DNA from: Clostridia bacterium
GTDB taxonomy: Bacteria > Bacillota > Sulfobacillia > SLMV01
Reading direction: 5' to 3'
Length of the DNA stretch: 6,241 bases
NCBI GenBank assembly: GCA_007136565.1
Contig: SLGS01000178.1
Location: 1-6,241 of the forward strand
Shown: positions 1 to 5,646 of the stretch, piece after piece
How positions within the stretch are numbered: position 1 is the stretch's first letter
Layout: each line of letters begins with the position of its first letter
Translations under genes and position numbers: made by a program
The notes under the pieces: generated by a model
Seen by the model: only the letters and a program-made list of their open reading frames with translations
Told to the model about the DNA's origin: nothing
Databases searched by the model: none

Positions 1-668
1 CCGGTGTCCACTTCGGACACCAGACCCGCCGCTGGAATCCCAAAATGAAGGAATATATCTTCACCGAGCGCAACGGAATCTACATCGTCGACCTCCAGAA
101 GACCGTGAAATTGATGGACGAGGCCTATAGTTTTGTCCGCGACACGGTGTTCCAGGGCGGTAGCGTATTGTTCGTGGGTACCAAGAAACAGGCCCAGGAA
201 ACGATCCAGGAAGAAGCCGACCGCTGTGACATGCCTTACGTAAACCAGCGCTGGCTTGGGGGTACCCTCACCAATTTCGAAACCATCAAGAAACGCATTC
301 GTTCCCTCATGGACCTCGAAGAGCAGGAGGCCAGTGGTGCCTGGGACAACCTTCCGAAAAAGGAAGTAGTCTTGTTGAAAAAGCAGCAGGAGCGCCTCCA
401 GAAATTCCTGGGCGGGATCAAGGAAATGCGCCGAATTCCCGACGTGGTTTACATCGTCGATCCGCGCAAGGAAGCCATCGCGATTAGCGAGTGTAATCGC
501 CTCGATATTCCCATCGTTTCCATAGTTGACACCAACTGCGATCCCGACGAAATCGATTACGTAATCCCCGGCAACGACGATGCCATCCGCGCCGTCAGAC
601 TGCTGACCTCCCGCATCGCCGACGCGGTGCTCGAGGGCCGCCAGGGAGTGCAAGTTAGAGATAGCTGA
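1..668 (+). CDS. rpsB: 30S ribosomal protein S2 (5' end outside window)
   Basis: Ribosomal protein S2 binds late to the head/platform of the 30S subunit and helps recruit protein S1 and mRNA. The frame is open from base 3; the first complete codons read GVHFGHQTRRWNPKM, the conserved N-terminal S2 block that begins near residue 13 in E. coli, so about 12 codons are missing. Other family landmarks are LFVGTKKQAQ, NQRWLGGTLTNF, LGGIKEMRRIPDVVYIVDPR and the C-terminal IVDTNCDPDEIDYVIPGNDD followed by AIRAVRLL. The visible part is 221 residues; the protein ends soon after the conserved core, without the acidic tail of some S2 proteins. It stops with TGA 33 bases before tsf, its usual partner in most bacteria. 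The promoter and leader, where S2 autoregulation would act, lie outside the window. Identification is secure. Confidence 0.98.
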   Translation, partial: GVHFGHQTRRWNPKMKEYIFTERNGIYIVDLQKTVKLMDEAYSFVRDTVFQGGSVLFVGTKKQAQETIQEEADRCDMPYVNQRWLGGTLTNFETIKKRIRSLMDLEEQEASGAWDNLPKKEVVLLKKQQERLQKFLGGIKEMRRIPDVVYIVDPRKEAIAISECNRLDIPIVSIVDTNCDPDEIDYVIPGNDDAIRAVRLLTSRIADAVLEGRQGVQVRDS

Positions 669-701
669 TCCAACGATATTTGCGAGGGAGAGATAATCCA
701 C

Positions 702-1310
702 ATGGTGGAGATTAGTGCTAGCCAAGTCAAAGACCTCCGAACCGCCACCGGCGCCGGAGTCCTAGACTGCAAGAAGGCCCTCGAGGAGTGCGGGGGAGAC
801 CTCGATAAAGCCATCGAGGCCCTGCGAACCAAGGGGCTCGCGGATGCGCAGAAGAAGGCCGGCCGGAGTACCGGCGAAGGCTTGATCGACTCCTACATCC
901 ATCTCAACGGCAAGATCGGCGTCCTGCTCGAGGTCAACTGCGAAACGGACTTCGTAGCGCGCACGGACCAGTTCCAAGAGCTCGCCCACGACCTGTGCAT
1001 GCAAGTGGCGGCCGCGGATCCGACCTTCGTCGATCGCGACGAGGTTCCCGAGGAAATGCTCGAACAAGAGCGCCGCATCCTGCTCGAACAGGCCAAGGGT
1101 GAAGGCAAGCCCGAAGAGATCGCGCAAAAGATCGTCGAGGGTAGGATCGAGAAATTCTACTCCCAGATTTGCCTGGTCGACCAGGCCTTCGTCAAGGATC
1201 CCGATCGTACTGTGGAGGAAGTAATCAAAGAGGCCATCGCCACCCTGGGCGAGAATATTCGGGTTCGACGCTTCGCCCGCTTCGCCATGGGAGAAGATAC
1301 AGACGACTGA
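702..1310 (+). CDS. tsf: Translation elongation factor Ts (short form)
   Basis: EF-Ts is the cytoplasmic guanine-nucleotide exchange factor that releases GDP from EF-Tu. The 202-residue protein shows both family signatures: LRTATGAGVLDCKKAL at residues 12-27, in the UBA-like N-terminal domain, and EVNCETDFVAR at residues 77-87, whose TDF segment intrudes into the EF-Tu nucleotide site. A later block, GRIEKFYSQICLVDQAFVKD, lies near residues 147-166. E. coli EF-Ts is about 280 residues with a duplicated core and a coiled coil; this one is the shorter form with a single core, as in Thermus and many Clostridia. ATG at 702 is chosen because GAGGGAG at 684-690 lies 11 bases upstream and the protein begins with the expected VEISASQVKDLR. 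It sits 33 bases after rpsB and 47 before pyrH. Confidence 0.98.
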   Translation: MVEISASQVKDLRTATGAGVLDCKKALEECGGDLDKAIEALRTKGLADAQKKAGRSTGEGLIDSYIHLNGKIGVLLEVNCETDFVARTDQFQELAHDLCMQVAAADPTFVDRDEVPEEMLEQERRILLEQAKGEGKPEEIAQKIVEGRIEKFYSQICLVDQAFVKDPDRTVEEVIKEAIATLGENIRVRRFARFAMGEDTDD

Positions 1311-1320
1311 GGTGCTTTCG

Positions 1321-1349
1321 CGCCTCGATGCGACCACCTCCAGGAGGCG
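1321..1349 (+). promoter_or_regulatory. pyrH ribosome binding site inside a possible hairpin
   Basis: AGGAGG at 1342-1347 is a full Shine-Dalgarno sequence ending 10 bases before ATG 1358, and it fixes the pyrH start. It is directly preceded by CACCTCC (1335-1341), the same sequence as the 16S anti-Shine-Dalgarno core, giving the palindrome CCTCC-A-GGAGG at 1337-1347. That is too tight to fold on itself, but CGCCTC at 1321-1326 is exactly complementary to GAGGCG at 1344-1349 with a 17-base loop. Such a fold would cover most of the Shine-Dalgarno. The binding site is clear; regulation by folding is inference. Confidence 0.6.
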
Positions 1350-1357
1350 AACCATCT

Positions 1358-2110
1358 ATGGATGAATCGTCCGCAGCGGCGAAACCCGCCTATCGCCGGG
1401 TAGTCCTAAAGCTGAGTGGGGAAGCGTTGGCGGGTGAAATGGGGTTCGGCATCGATCCCGCCATAGTGGACGGCATAGCCCGCCAGGTGGGAGAAGTGGT
1501 CACGCTCGGTATAGAGACGGCCATTGTGGTCGGCGGTGGAAACATCTGGAGAGGTGCCCTGGGATGGACGCGGGGCATGGACCGGGCTACCGCCGACTAC
1601 ATGGGTATGCTCGCCACGTGTATCAACGCCCTGGCCCTCCAGGACGCCCTCGAGAATCACGGCATCGACACCCGGGTCCAAACCGCCATCGAGATGAAAG
1701 AGGTCGCCGAACCCTACATCCGAAGGCGCGCCATCCGGCATCTGCAAAAGGGTAGAGTCGTAATCTTTGCGGCCGGTACAGGTAATCCCTATTTTTCCAC
1801 GGACACGACGGCGGCACTTCGCGCGGCAGAGATCGAGGCCGATGCGATGCTCAAGGCTACCAACACCGCCGGAGTTTACGACTCGGACCCGGCCCGCAAT
1901 CCCGAAGCCCAAAAGTACGACGAAATCCAGTACCTCGACGTCCTCAACCGGGGACTGGCCGTGATGGATTCCACGGCCACTTCCCTTTGTATGGACAACG
2001 ATATACCCATCGTCGTCTTCGACCTCGGAGTCTACGGCAATATCAAGCGCGTAATAATGGGCGAATCCATTGGAACTTTTGTGCGGGGGGGAAAAAAGGA
2101 TGAATCATGA
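1358..2110 (+). CDS. pyrH: UMP kinase (amino acid kinase family)
   Basis: PyrH phosphorylates UMP to UDP with ATP, the step that feeds all UTP and CTP synthesis; it is a cytoplasmic homohexamer regulated by GTP and UTP in characterised bacteria. The 250-residue protein has the amino acid kinase fold motifs: VVLKLSGEAL (15-24, phosphate-binding), VVGGGNIWRG (57-66), DRATADYMGMLAT (75-87, UMP site), GTGNPYFSTDTTA (140-152) and VYDSDP (173-178). MDSTATSLCMDN near 203-214 is also typical. ATG 1358 is chosen because AGGAGG lies 10 bases upstream. In-frame ATG 1328 would add ten residues, several of them proline or glycine, but has no ribosome binding site. The gene runs through a G7A6 tract at its end and overlaps frr by 11 bases. 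Its lysine/acid tail RGGKKDES is encoded across that tract and is probably not conserved. Confidence 0.98.
   Translation: MDESSAAAKPAYRRVVLKLSGEALAGEMGFGIDPAIVDGIARQVGEVVTLGIETAIVVGGGNIWRGALGWTRGMDRATADYMGMLATCINALALQDALENHGIDTRVQTAIEMKEVAEPYIRRRAIRHLQKGRVVIFAAGTGNPYFSTDTTAALRAAEIEADAMLKATNTAGVYDSDPARNPEAQKYDEIQYLDVLNRGLAVMDSTATSLCMDNDIPIVVFDLGVYGNIKRVIMGESIGTFVRGGKKDES
2085..2097 (+). repeat. G7A6 homopolymer tract at the pyrH/frr overlap
   Basis: Seven G (2085-2091) followed by six A (2092-2097) precede GG and the frr ATG at 2100. The G run is the only Shine-Dalgarno-like sequence at usable spacing for frr, ending 8 bases before the ATG. In the pyrH reading frame bases 2092-2098 read A AAA AAG, the same heptamer and phase as the E. 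coli dnaX frameshift site. A -1 shift here meets TGA at 2101-2103 at once, so it would only shorten PyrH by two residues. Confidence 0.75.
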
Positions 2111-2657
2111 AGTGATTGATGAAGGTGCCAAGCGGATGGAGAAGCAAATCGAATACTTCTCCCGTGAGATGGCAACCATAAGGGCGGGCAGGGCGAACCC
2201 CGCCCTCGTCAATGAGTTGATGGTCGATTACTACGGTAGTCCGACACCCTTGAACCAGATCGCCTCTATAGGTGCACCCGAAGCCCGACTCCTGGTGATA
2301 GAACCGTGGGACAAGAACGCCATGGGCGATATCGAGAAGGCCATCATGCGCTCCGACCTGGGTATCATGCCCAACAACGACGGTAACGTGATCAGGCTCG
2401 CCATCCCACAGCTCACCGAAGAACGCCGCCGGGAACTCGTCGGATTGGCCAACAAGAGGGCCGAAGAAAGCCGTGTAGCCGTCCGCAATATCCGCCGCGA
2501 TATCAACGACGCCATAAAGAAACTGGAGAAATCCGGTGAGGTATCCGAGGACGAAGCCCGGCGTCTACTGGATAAGACCCAAGAGGTCACCAACGACCAC
2601 ATCGCCAAGATAGACTCTATCATGGAGGAAAAAGAGCGCGAAATCATGGAGGTGTGA
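2100..2657 (+). CDS. frr: Ribosome recycling factor
   Basis: RRF acts with EF-G to split post-termination ribosomes into subunits. The protein is 185 residues, the same length as E. coli RRF. The first and last thirds form the three-helix bundle: ATIRAGRANPALV at 25-37 and VAVRNIRRDINDAIKKLEK at 126-144, including Arg129 and Arg132, which correspond to the conserved arginines of E. coli RRF. The middle beta domain starts at YYGSPTPLNQIASI (44-57). ATG 2100 is chosen because family members begin 10-20 residues before the RM.K segment; an upstream in-frame TTG at 2070 would add an unconserved decapeptide. The start lies inside pyrH, so translation is probably coupled to pyrH termination 11 bases later. 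The final bases, GGAGGTG followed by TGA, also supply a Shine-Dalgarno for the next frame. Confidence 0.98.
   Translation: MNHEVIDEGAKRMEKQIEYFSREMATIRAGRANPALVNELMVDYYGSPTPLNQIASIGAPEARLLVIEPWDKNAMGDIEKAIMRSDLGIMPNNDGNVIRLAIPQLTEERRRELVGLANKRAEESRVAVRNIRRDINDAIKKLEKSGEVSEDEARRLLDKTQEVTNDHIAKIDSIMEEKEREIMEV
2648..2654 (+). promoter_or_regulatory. Shine-Dalgarno for the ORF between frr and uppS
   Basis: GGAGGTG, in the last two sense codons of frr, is a seven-base match to the Shine-Dalgarno consensus. No ATG, GTG or TTG stands at normal spacing in the following open frame; the codon 8 bases downstream of GGAGG is ATC at 2661. A GTG at 2654-2656 overlaps the frr stop but is only one base from GGAGG and opens a frame of six codons. 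The match is clear; its use for orfX is inference. Confidence 0.5.
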
Positions 2658-2660
2658 GCC

Positions 2661-2927
2661 ATCGAGGAGGGTGATCTCCTTCGTTTCCTGGGTCTACCCC
2701 TTTCCGCGGTCGTAGAGACCCTGGAGGGGCTGGAGCGGTCCCCACGGGTTACCGTACATCCACCGCCGGACTCGAGACTATCGGCGGATTTTGACGACCA
2801 TCCGGTGGTCGTCCGAATCCGGGTGATCGATGGCGGCGTCGTATCGGTAGATGGCGCCGCATTACCCGCACCCAACCGACGGATCCTCGAGCATCTCGAT
2901 GCATGCACCGGGGGACACAAAGAATGA
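2661..2927 (+). CDS. Unrecognised small protein (orfX), possible AUC start
   Basis: Between frr and uppS an 88-codon frame runs from ATC 2661 to TGA 2925-2927, which overlaps the uppS ATG as ATGA. I do not recognise the product. Codon choice and residue pattern look coding: an N-terminal amphipathic stretch (LLRFLGLPLSAVVETLEGL, residues 6-24), a short strand RVTVHPPP (29-36), an acidic linker, a beta-rich run VVVRIRVIDGGVVSVDG (49-65) and a polar tail. There is no signal peptide or membrane segment. The helix-strand-strand layout loosely resembles one PASTA-like unit; that is weak inference. The start is the problem: ATC 2661 lies 8 bases after GGAGG, CTG 2688 has poorer spacing, and the first GTG (2805) leaves only 40 codons. 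The frame is also in phase with frr, separated by one TGA. Other explanations are a +1 shift from GTG 2654, readthrough, or a sequence error at 2663. Confidence 0.55.
   Translation: MEEGDLLRFLGLPLSAVVETLEGLERSPRVTVHPPPDSRLSADFDDHPVVVRIRVIDGGVVSVDGAALPAPNRRILEHLDACTGGHKE
2664..2681 (+). other. Small hairpin containing a second Shine-Dalgarno in orfX
   Basis: GAGGAG (2664-2669) can pair with CTCCTT (2676-2681) around the loop GGTGAT: five Watson-Crick pairs and one G-U. The 5' arm and loop together read GAGGAGGGTGAT, one base away from the anti-Shine-Dalgarno complement. It lies in codons 2-7 of orfX with no normal start codon 5-12 bases downstream, so it could be a pause site, an occluding structure or chance. 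Confidence 0.4.
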
Positions 2928-3649
2928 ATACCCTTCCCGAGCACGTGGCCATCATCATGGATGGTAACGGAAGATGGGCCGAGGAGAGGGGCCTCGATAG
3001 AATCGAGGGACACCGGGCCGGGGCCCAGAGTCTTCGCGGGGTCATCGAAGAATGTGGCCGCCTCGGTATACCCTACCTCACGGTCTTCGCCTTTTCGACG
3101 GAAAACTGGGGGCGTCCCCGTGAAGAAGTCCAAGCCCTGATGACTCTCATGGCCGAGTTCTCGCGATCCGAGGCCGACGAATTGCGGGCCCAGGATGTTC
3201 GCGTCGTACCGATAGGAGATCTCGATTCCCTCTCGGAGATGGCGCGCGAGGGGATCGCGGCCCTGGCCCGGTTCACGGAGCAGGGCCAGGGTCTCACGCT
3301 TCTGCTGGCGGTTAATTACGGAGGCCGCTCCGACCTCGCACAGGCGGCCCGCACCATCGCGCAGCGCGCCCTGGCTGGCGAAATCGACCCGGACAACGTC
3401 AACGATCACACCCTCCAGATGCATCTTTACAGTCATCCGTACCCCGACCCAGACCTCATAATTCGAACCGGGGGAGAATGGCGACTGAGCAATTTCTACC
3501 TATACCAGGCAGCGTATTCGGAGTTCTTCTCCTCTGATGCCTATTGGCCCGATTTCGGCCCCGACGATCTCCGACTCGCCCTCGACGCCTTCGAGAAGAG
3601 ACAACGGCGGTTCGGCGGCCGGCCGCGTCCCGCCACGGAGGGTGGGTAA
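2924..3649 (+). CDS. uppS: Isoprenyl transferase (undecaprenyl diphosphate synthase)
   Basis: UppS adds eight isopentenyl units in cis to farnesyl diphosphate, making the C55 lipid that carries peptidoglycan and other wall precursors. The 241-residue protein is at the usual family length. HVAIIMDGNGRWA (7-19) holds the catalytic Asp13 and the diphosphate-binding Gly-Asn-Gly-Arg; GHRAG at 29-33, FAFSTENWGRP at 55-65 and DLIIRTGGEWRLSNF at 177-191 complete the active site, and WPDF at 208-211 is the usual C-terminal mark. ATG 2924 is chosen because GGGGGA (2910-2915) lies 8 bases upstream and it overlaps the orfX stop as ATGA; in-frame ATG 2903 has no ribosome binding site. The RRFGGRP segment near the C-terminus is standard. 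Product chain length cannot be read from sequence alone, but C55 is most likely. Confidence 0.97.
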   Translation: MNTLPEHVAIIMDGNGRWAEERGLDRIEGHRAGAQSLRGVIEECGRLGIPYLTVFAFSTENWGRPREEVQALMTLMAEFSRSEADELRAQDVRVVPIGDLDSLSEMAREGIAALARFTEQGQGLTLLLAVNYGGRSDLAQAARTIAQRALAGEIDPDNVNDHTLQMHLYSHPYPDPDLIIRTGGEWRLSNFYLYQAAYSEFFSSDAYWPDFGPDDLRLALDAFEKRQRRFGGRPRPATEGG

Positions 3650-3711
3650 TGGCGTGGCCGATCTCGTCCCCAGGGCAAAGAGCGTATTCCTGTTTGCCCC
3701 ACCTCTGCTAA
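3649..3711 (+). CDS. Possible 20-codon decoy ORF at the cdsA start
   Basis: ATG 3649-3651 overlaps the uppS stop as TAATG and lies 6 bases after GGAGGG (3637-3642), better placed than the cdsA GTG five bases further on. It reads a different frame and ends at TAA 3709-3711 after 20 codons. The peptide (starting MAWPISSPGQ) resembles nothing I know and is probably not functional in itself. Whether ribosomes use it is unknown. Confidence 0.25.
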   Translation: MAWPISSPGQRAYSCLPHLC

Positions 3712-4439
3712 TCGCCGGCGTTCTCGGGGGCTGGCCCCTCGCGGTCCTGGTGACCGTCATCGCCCAACTCGCCGCCGGCGAAATCGAAAGGATGCTGGGC
3801 GCCGGCATCCTTTACACCACCAGGCTGGCACTGTTGTTGATATCCCTGGCCCCGGTCACCGATCTGCGGTTGCTCTGGTTGGCATATCCTATGGTCGCGT
3901 TGGAATTCGTCCCGGGATTGTTATCCCGGGACGAAAACAAGTGCTGGGAAAGGGGATTCCAACGCGTGCTCGTCGCCTTCTTCAGCTGCGCGTACCTGGG
4001 ACTGATCGCCTTTTGGATCGTGACCAGGGATCACGGCGGCACCCCGGCCCTATTCCTTTGGACGGTGGGGGTCATCTGGGCAAATGATGTCGCTGCCTAC
4101 CTGATCGGTTCCCGGTGGGGGAGGGGCGGCCTGGTGCCAAGCCTCAGTCCCAACAAGAGCTGGCAGGGGGCCGCCGCCGGATTAGCCGGGGGATTGATCG
4201 TGGGAGCCATCGGGGGAGCATTCCTGGGATCTCCGGTGAGTTACGTTCTGGCGGGCATCGCCGTCGCTGCGGCGGGACAGCTGGGCGACCTCTTCGAATC
4301 CATGATCAAGAGAGCTGCCGGGGTCAAAGACTCCGGGGACCTGTTCCCGGGGCACGGTGGAGCCCTCGATCGCATCGACAGCCTTCTATTCGCGTTTCCC
4401 GTCGTGTTCGCTTTATTGCAGTTCGGATTCTTACCCTAG
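3654..4439 (+). CDS. cdsA: Phosphatidate cytidylyltransferase (CDP-diglyceride synthase)
   Basis: CdsA is an integral membrane enzyme that makes CDP-diacylglycerol from phosphatidate and CTP, the branch point for all phospholipids. With GTG 3654 as start it has 261 residues. Hydrophobic segments lie near 11-40, 57-90, 104-124, 131-152, 172-192, 196-210 and 243-258. The C-terminal family signature occupies 216-242: SMIKR, then KD at 225-226, then FPGHGGALDRID at 231-242; conserved WAND (142-145) and SPNKSW (165-170) precede it. GTG 3654 is preferred because GGAGGG (3637-3642) lies 11 bases upstream; GTG 3642 is in frame but abuts that site. The gap to uppS is 4 bases. Codons 85-94, between two membrane segments, form a perfect inverted repeat. 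An out-of-frame ATG at 3649 may compete for initiation. Confidence 0.95.
   Translation: MADLVPRAKSVFLFAPPLLIAGVLGGWPLAVLVTVIAQLAAGEIERMLGAGILYTTRLALLLISLAPVTDLRLLWLAYPMVALEFVPGLLSRDENKCWERGFQRVLVAFFSCAYLGLIAFWIVTRDHGGTPALFLWTVGVIWANDVAAYLIGSRWGRGGLVPSLSPNKSWQGAAAGLAGGLIVGAIGGAFLGSPVSYVLAGIAVAAAGQLGDLFESMIKRAAGVKDSGDLFPGHGGALDRIDSLLFAFPVVFALLQFGFLP
3906..3935 (+). repeat. Perfect 13-bp inverted repeat inside cdsA
   Basis: TTCGTCCCGGGAT (3906-3918) and ATCCCGGGACGAA (3923-3935) are exact reverse complements separated by TGTT. The element begins on the first base of codon 85 and ends on the last base of codon 94, so it is exactly ten codons long (residues FVPGLLSRDE). No T-rich run follows on either strand, so it is not a typical intrinsic terminator. 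It falls in a loop between predicted membrane segments. Confidence 0.9.
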
Positions 4440-4453
4440 TTGAAGCTAGTGCG

Positions 4454-4458
4454 AAAGG
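4454..4458 (+). promoter_or_regulatory. dxr ribosome binding site deciding a TTG start
   Basis: AAAGG ends 9 bases before TTG 4468, and the wider stretch AAGGCGTGATC resembles the full AAGGAGGTGATC consensus. Together with the conserved N-terminus that follows, it supports TTG as the start. Confidence 0.65.
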
Positions 4459-4467
4459 CGTGATCAG

Positions 4468-5646
4468 TTGAAAGCCATATCCGTTCTCGGATCCACCGGC
4501 AGCATCGGAACGCAAACCCTGGAAGTCGCCCGGGAATTCCCCGAAGACGTCAGGGTGATGGCGCTATCCGCCGGATCCAATGCCTCCTCGCTCATCGCCC
4601 AGGCCAGGGAGTTCAGACCGCGGGCCGTTTGCATTGACGACCCGCGAGGTTACGAGCGCGTCGAGGCCGGTCTCTCGGATCTTCCCATCGACGTCTATTC
4701 CGGGACGAACGGTATGACAACCATGATAGAAAGCGTTCCCGTGGACACGATAGTGGCCGCCATCTCCGGTTTCGCCGGGCTGGCCCCCACCATGACGGCG
4801 GCCTCGACGGGGGCCGACCTGGCCCTGGCCAACAAGGAAGCCATCGTTGGAGGCGGTTCCTTGCTCCTGGATCGCCTGAGGAAAGGCGGCGGGGACCTCA
4901 TACCCGTCGACAGCGAACACAGCGCCCTGTTCCAATGCATTCTGGGGGAAACGGATCCCCTCGATAGCCTCATCCTCACCGCATCCGGAGGACCCTTCCT
5001 CGGGCGCGATCCCCGGGACCTACACGGCGTTACCCCCGGGGAAGCCCTCGCACATCCCCGCTGGGACATGGGGCGCAAGATCTCCGTGGACTCTGCCACC
5101 ATGATGAACAAGGGACTTGAAATCATCGAGGCGTCGTGGATTTTCGATGTCCCGATAGCTAATGTCGAGGTAGTGATCCACCCCCAGAGCGTCGTGCATT
5201 CCCTGGTGAGACTGCGAGATGGATCTCTCAAGGCGCACATGGGACCGACCGACATGCGATACGCCATAATGTACGGCCTGAGTCATCCCAATCGCTGGGT
5301 GGATCCCGGGTTCGCGGATTTCCAATTGCCAGGACTCAACCTATCCTTTTCCGAGCCCGATGGAACGCTTTTTCCCTGCCTGGATCTCGCCCGGAATGCC
5401 GGCACCGGAGGCGGCTTGCTCCCGACGGTACTGATATCCGCCGATGAGGTGGCCGTAGAGGCCTTCCTGGGCGGACATATCCCGTTTACCGGCATAGCCA
5501 AAGTAGTGGAGGCCACCCTCGAACTCGCCGCGACGCGCAAGATGGATGCCATCGTGCCGGAGGACATGGATGTCATCTTCCGCGCGGACTCGTGGGCTCG
5601 CGACACCGCATCTTCGCAATGCGCCGACATTCGGAGCCGAACCTGA
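4468..5646 (+). CDS. dxr: 1-deoxy-D-xylulose 5-phosphate reductoisomerase
   Basis: Dxr converts DXP to MEP with NADPH and a divalent metal, the committed step of the MEP isoprenoid pathway; it supplies the precursors used by UppS. The 392-residue protein starts at TTG with the NADPH-binding motif GSTGSIG at residues 8-14. LANKEAIVGGG (120-130) and PVDSEH (146-151) follow; Asp148, Glu150 and Glu218 correspond to the metal ligands. Ser173, His196, Trp199, Ser209, Asn214 and Lys215 match the E. coli substrate residues at a constant offset of 13, in ASGG, HPRWDMG and KISVDSATMMNKGLE. All catalytic residues are present. The C-terminal helical domain runs to the end without truncation. TTG is the only plausible start: an in-frame ATG nearby is absent and AAAGG lies 9 bases upstream. 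It follows cdsA by 28 bases. Confidence 0.97.
   Translation: MKAISVLGSTGSIGTQTLEVAREFPEDVRVMALSAGSNASSLIAQAREFRPRAVCIDDPRGYERVEAGLSDLPIDVYSGTNGMTTMIESVPVDTIVAAISGFAGLAPTMTAASTGADLALANKEAIVGGGSLLLDRLRKGGGDLIPVDSEHSALFQCILGETDPLDSLILTASGGPFLGRDPRDLHGVTPGEALAHPRWDMGRKISVDSATMMNKGLEIIEASWIFDVPIANVEVVIHPQSVVHSLVRLRDGSLKAHMGPTDMRYAIMYGLSHPNRWVDPGFADFQLPGLNLSFSEPDGTLFPCLDLARNAGTGGGLLPTVLISADEVAVEAFLGGHIPFTGIAKVVEATLELAATRKMDAIVPEDMDVIFRADSWARDTASSQCADIRSRT

Noticed and set aside
762..1355. A 197-codon minus-strand frame opposite tsf
   Set aside because: It mirrors tsf codons, has no recognisable domain, and tsf is certain.
1169..1357. N-terminal extension of pyrH overlapping tsf
   Set aside because: The added residues are a shadow of tsf codons, and AGGAGG at correct spacing marks ATG 1358 as the start.
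2231..3436. A 401-codon open frame on the minus strand across frr, orfX and uppS
   Set aside because: It is antisense to two certain genes, its translation is a low-complexity Ser/Arg-rich sequence in places with no family motif, and such long shadows are common opposite GC-rich codons. Its length does show that orfX shares the codon phase pattern of its neighbours.
3461..3475. tRNA T-arm-like GGTTCGAATT on the minus strand
   Set aside because: It encodes the conserved IIRTGG of UppS on the plus strand, and no acceptor, D or anticodon arms flank it.
3537..3653. N-terminal extension of cdsA into uppS
   Set aside because: The added residues are out-of-frame uppS C-terminal sequence; the hydrophobic start of CdsA fits GTG 3654.
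4436..4449. CTAG-TTGAAG-CTAG repeat in the cdsA-dxr gap as a terminator
   Set aside because: The stem has only four pairs and no T run follows, so it cannot be called a terminator; the gap is only 28 bases and dxr has its own ribosome binding site.
4115..4471. A 118-codon plus-strand frame overlapping the 3' half of cdsA
   Set aside because: It is an out-of-frame shadow rich in Arg and Gly, without a ribosome binding site, inside the conserved CdsA signature region.
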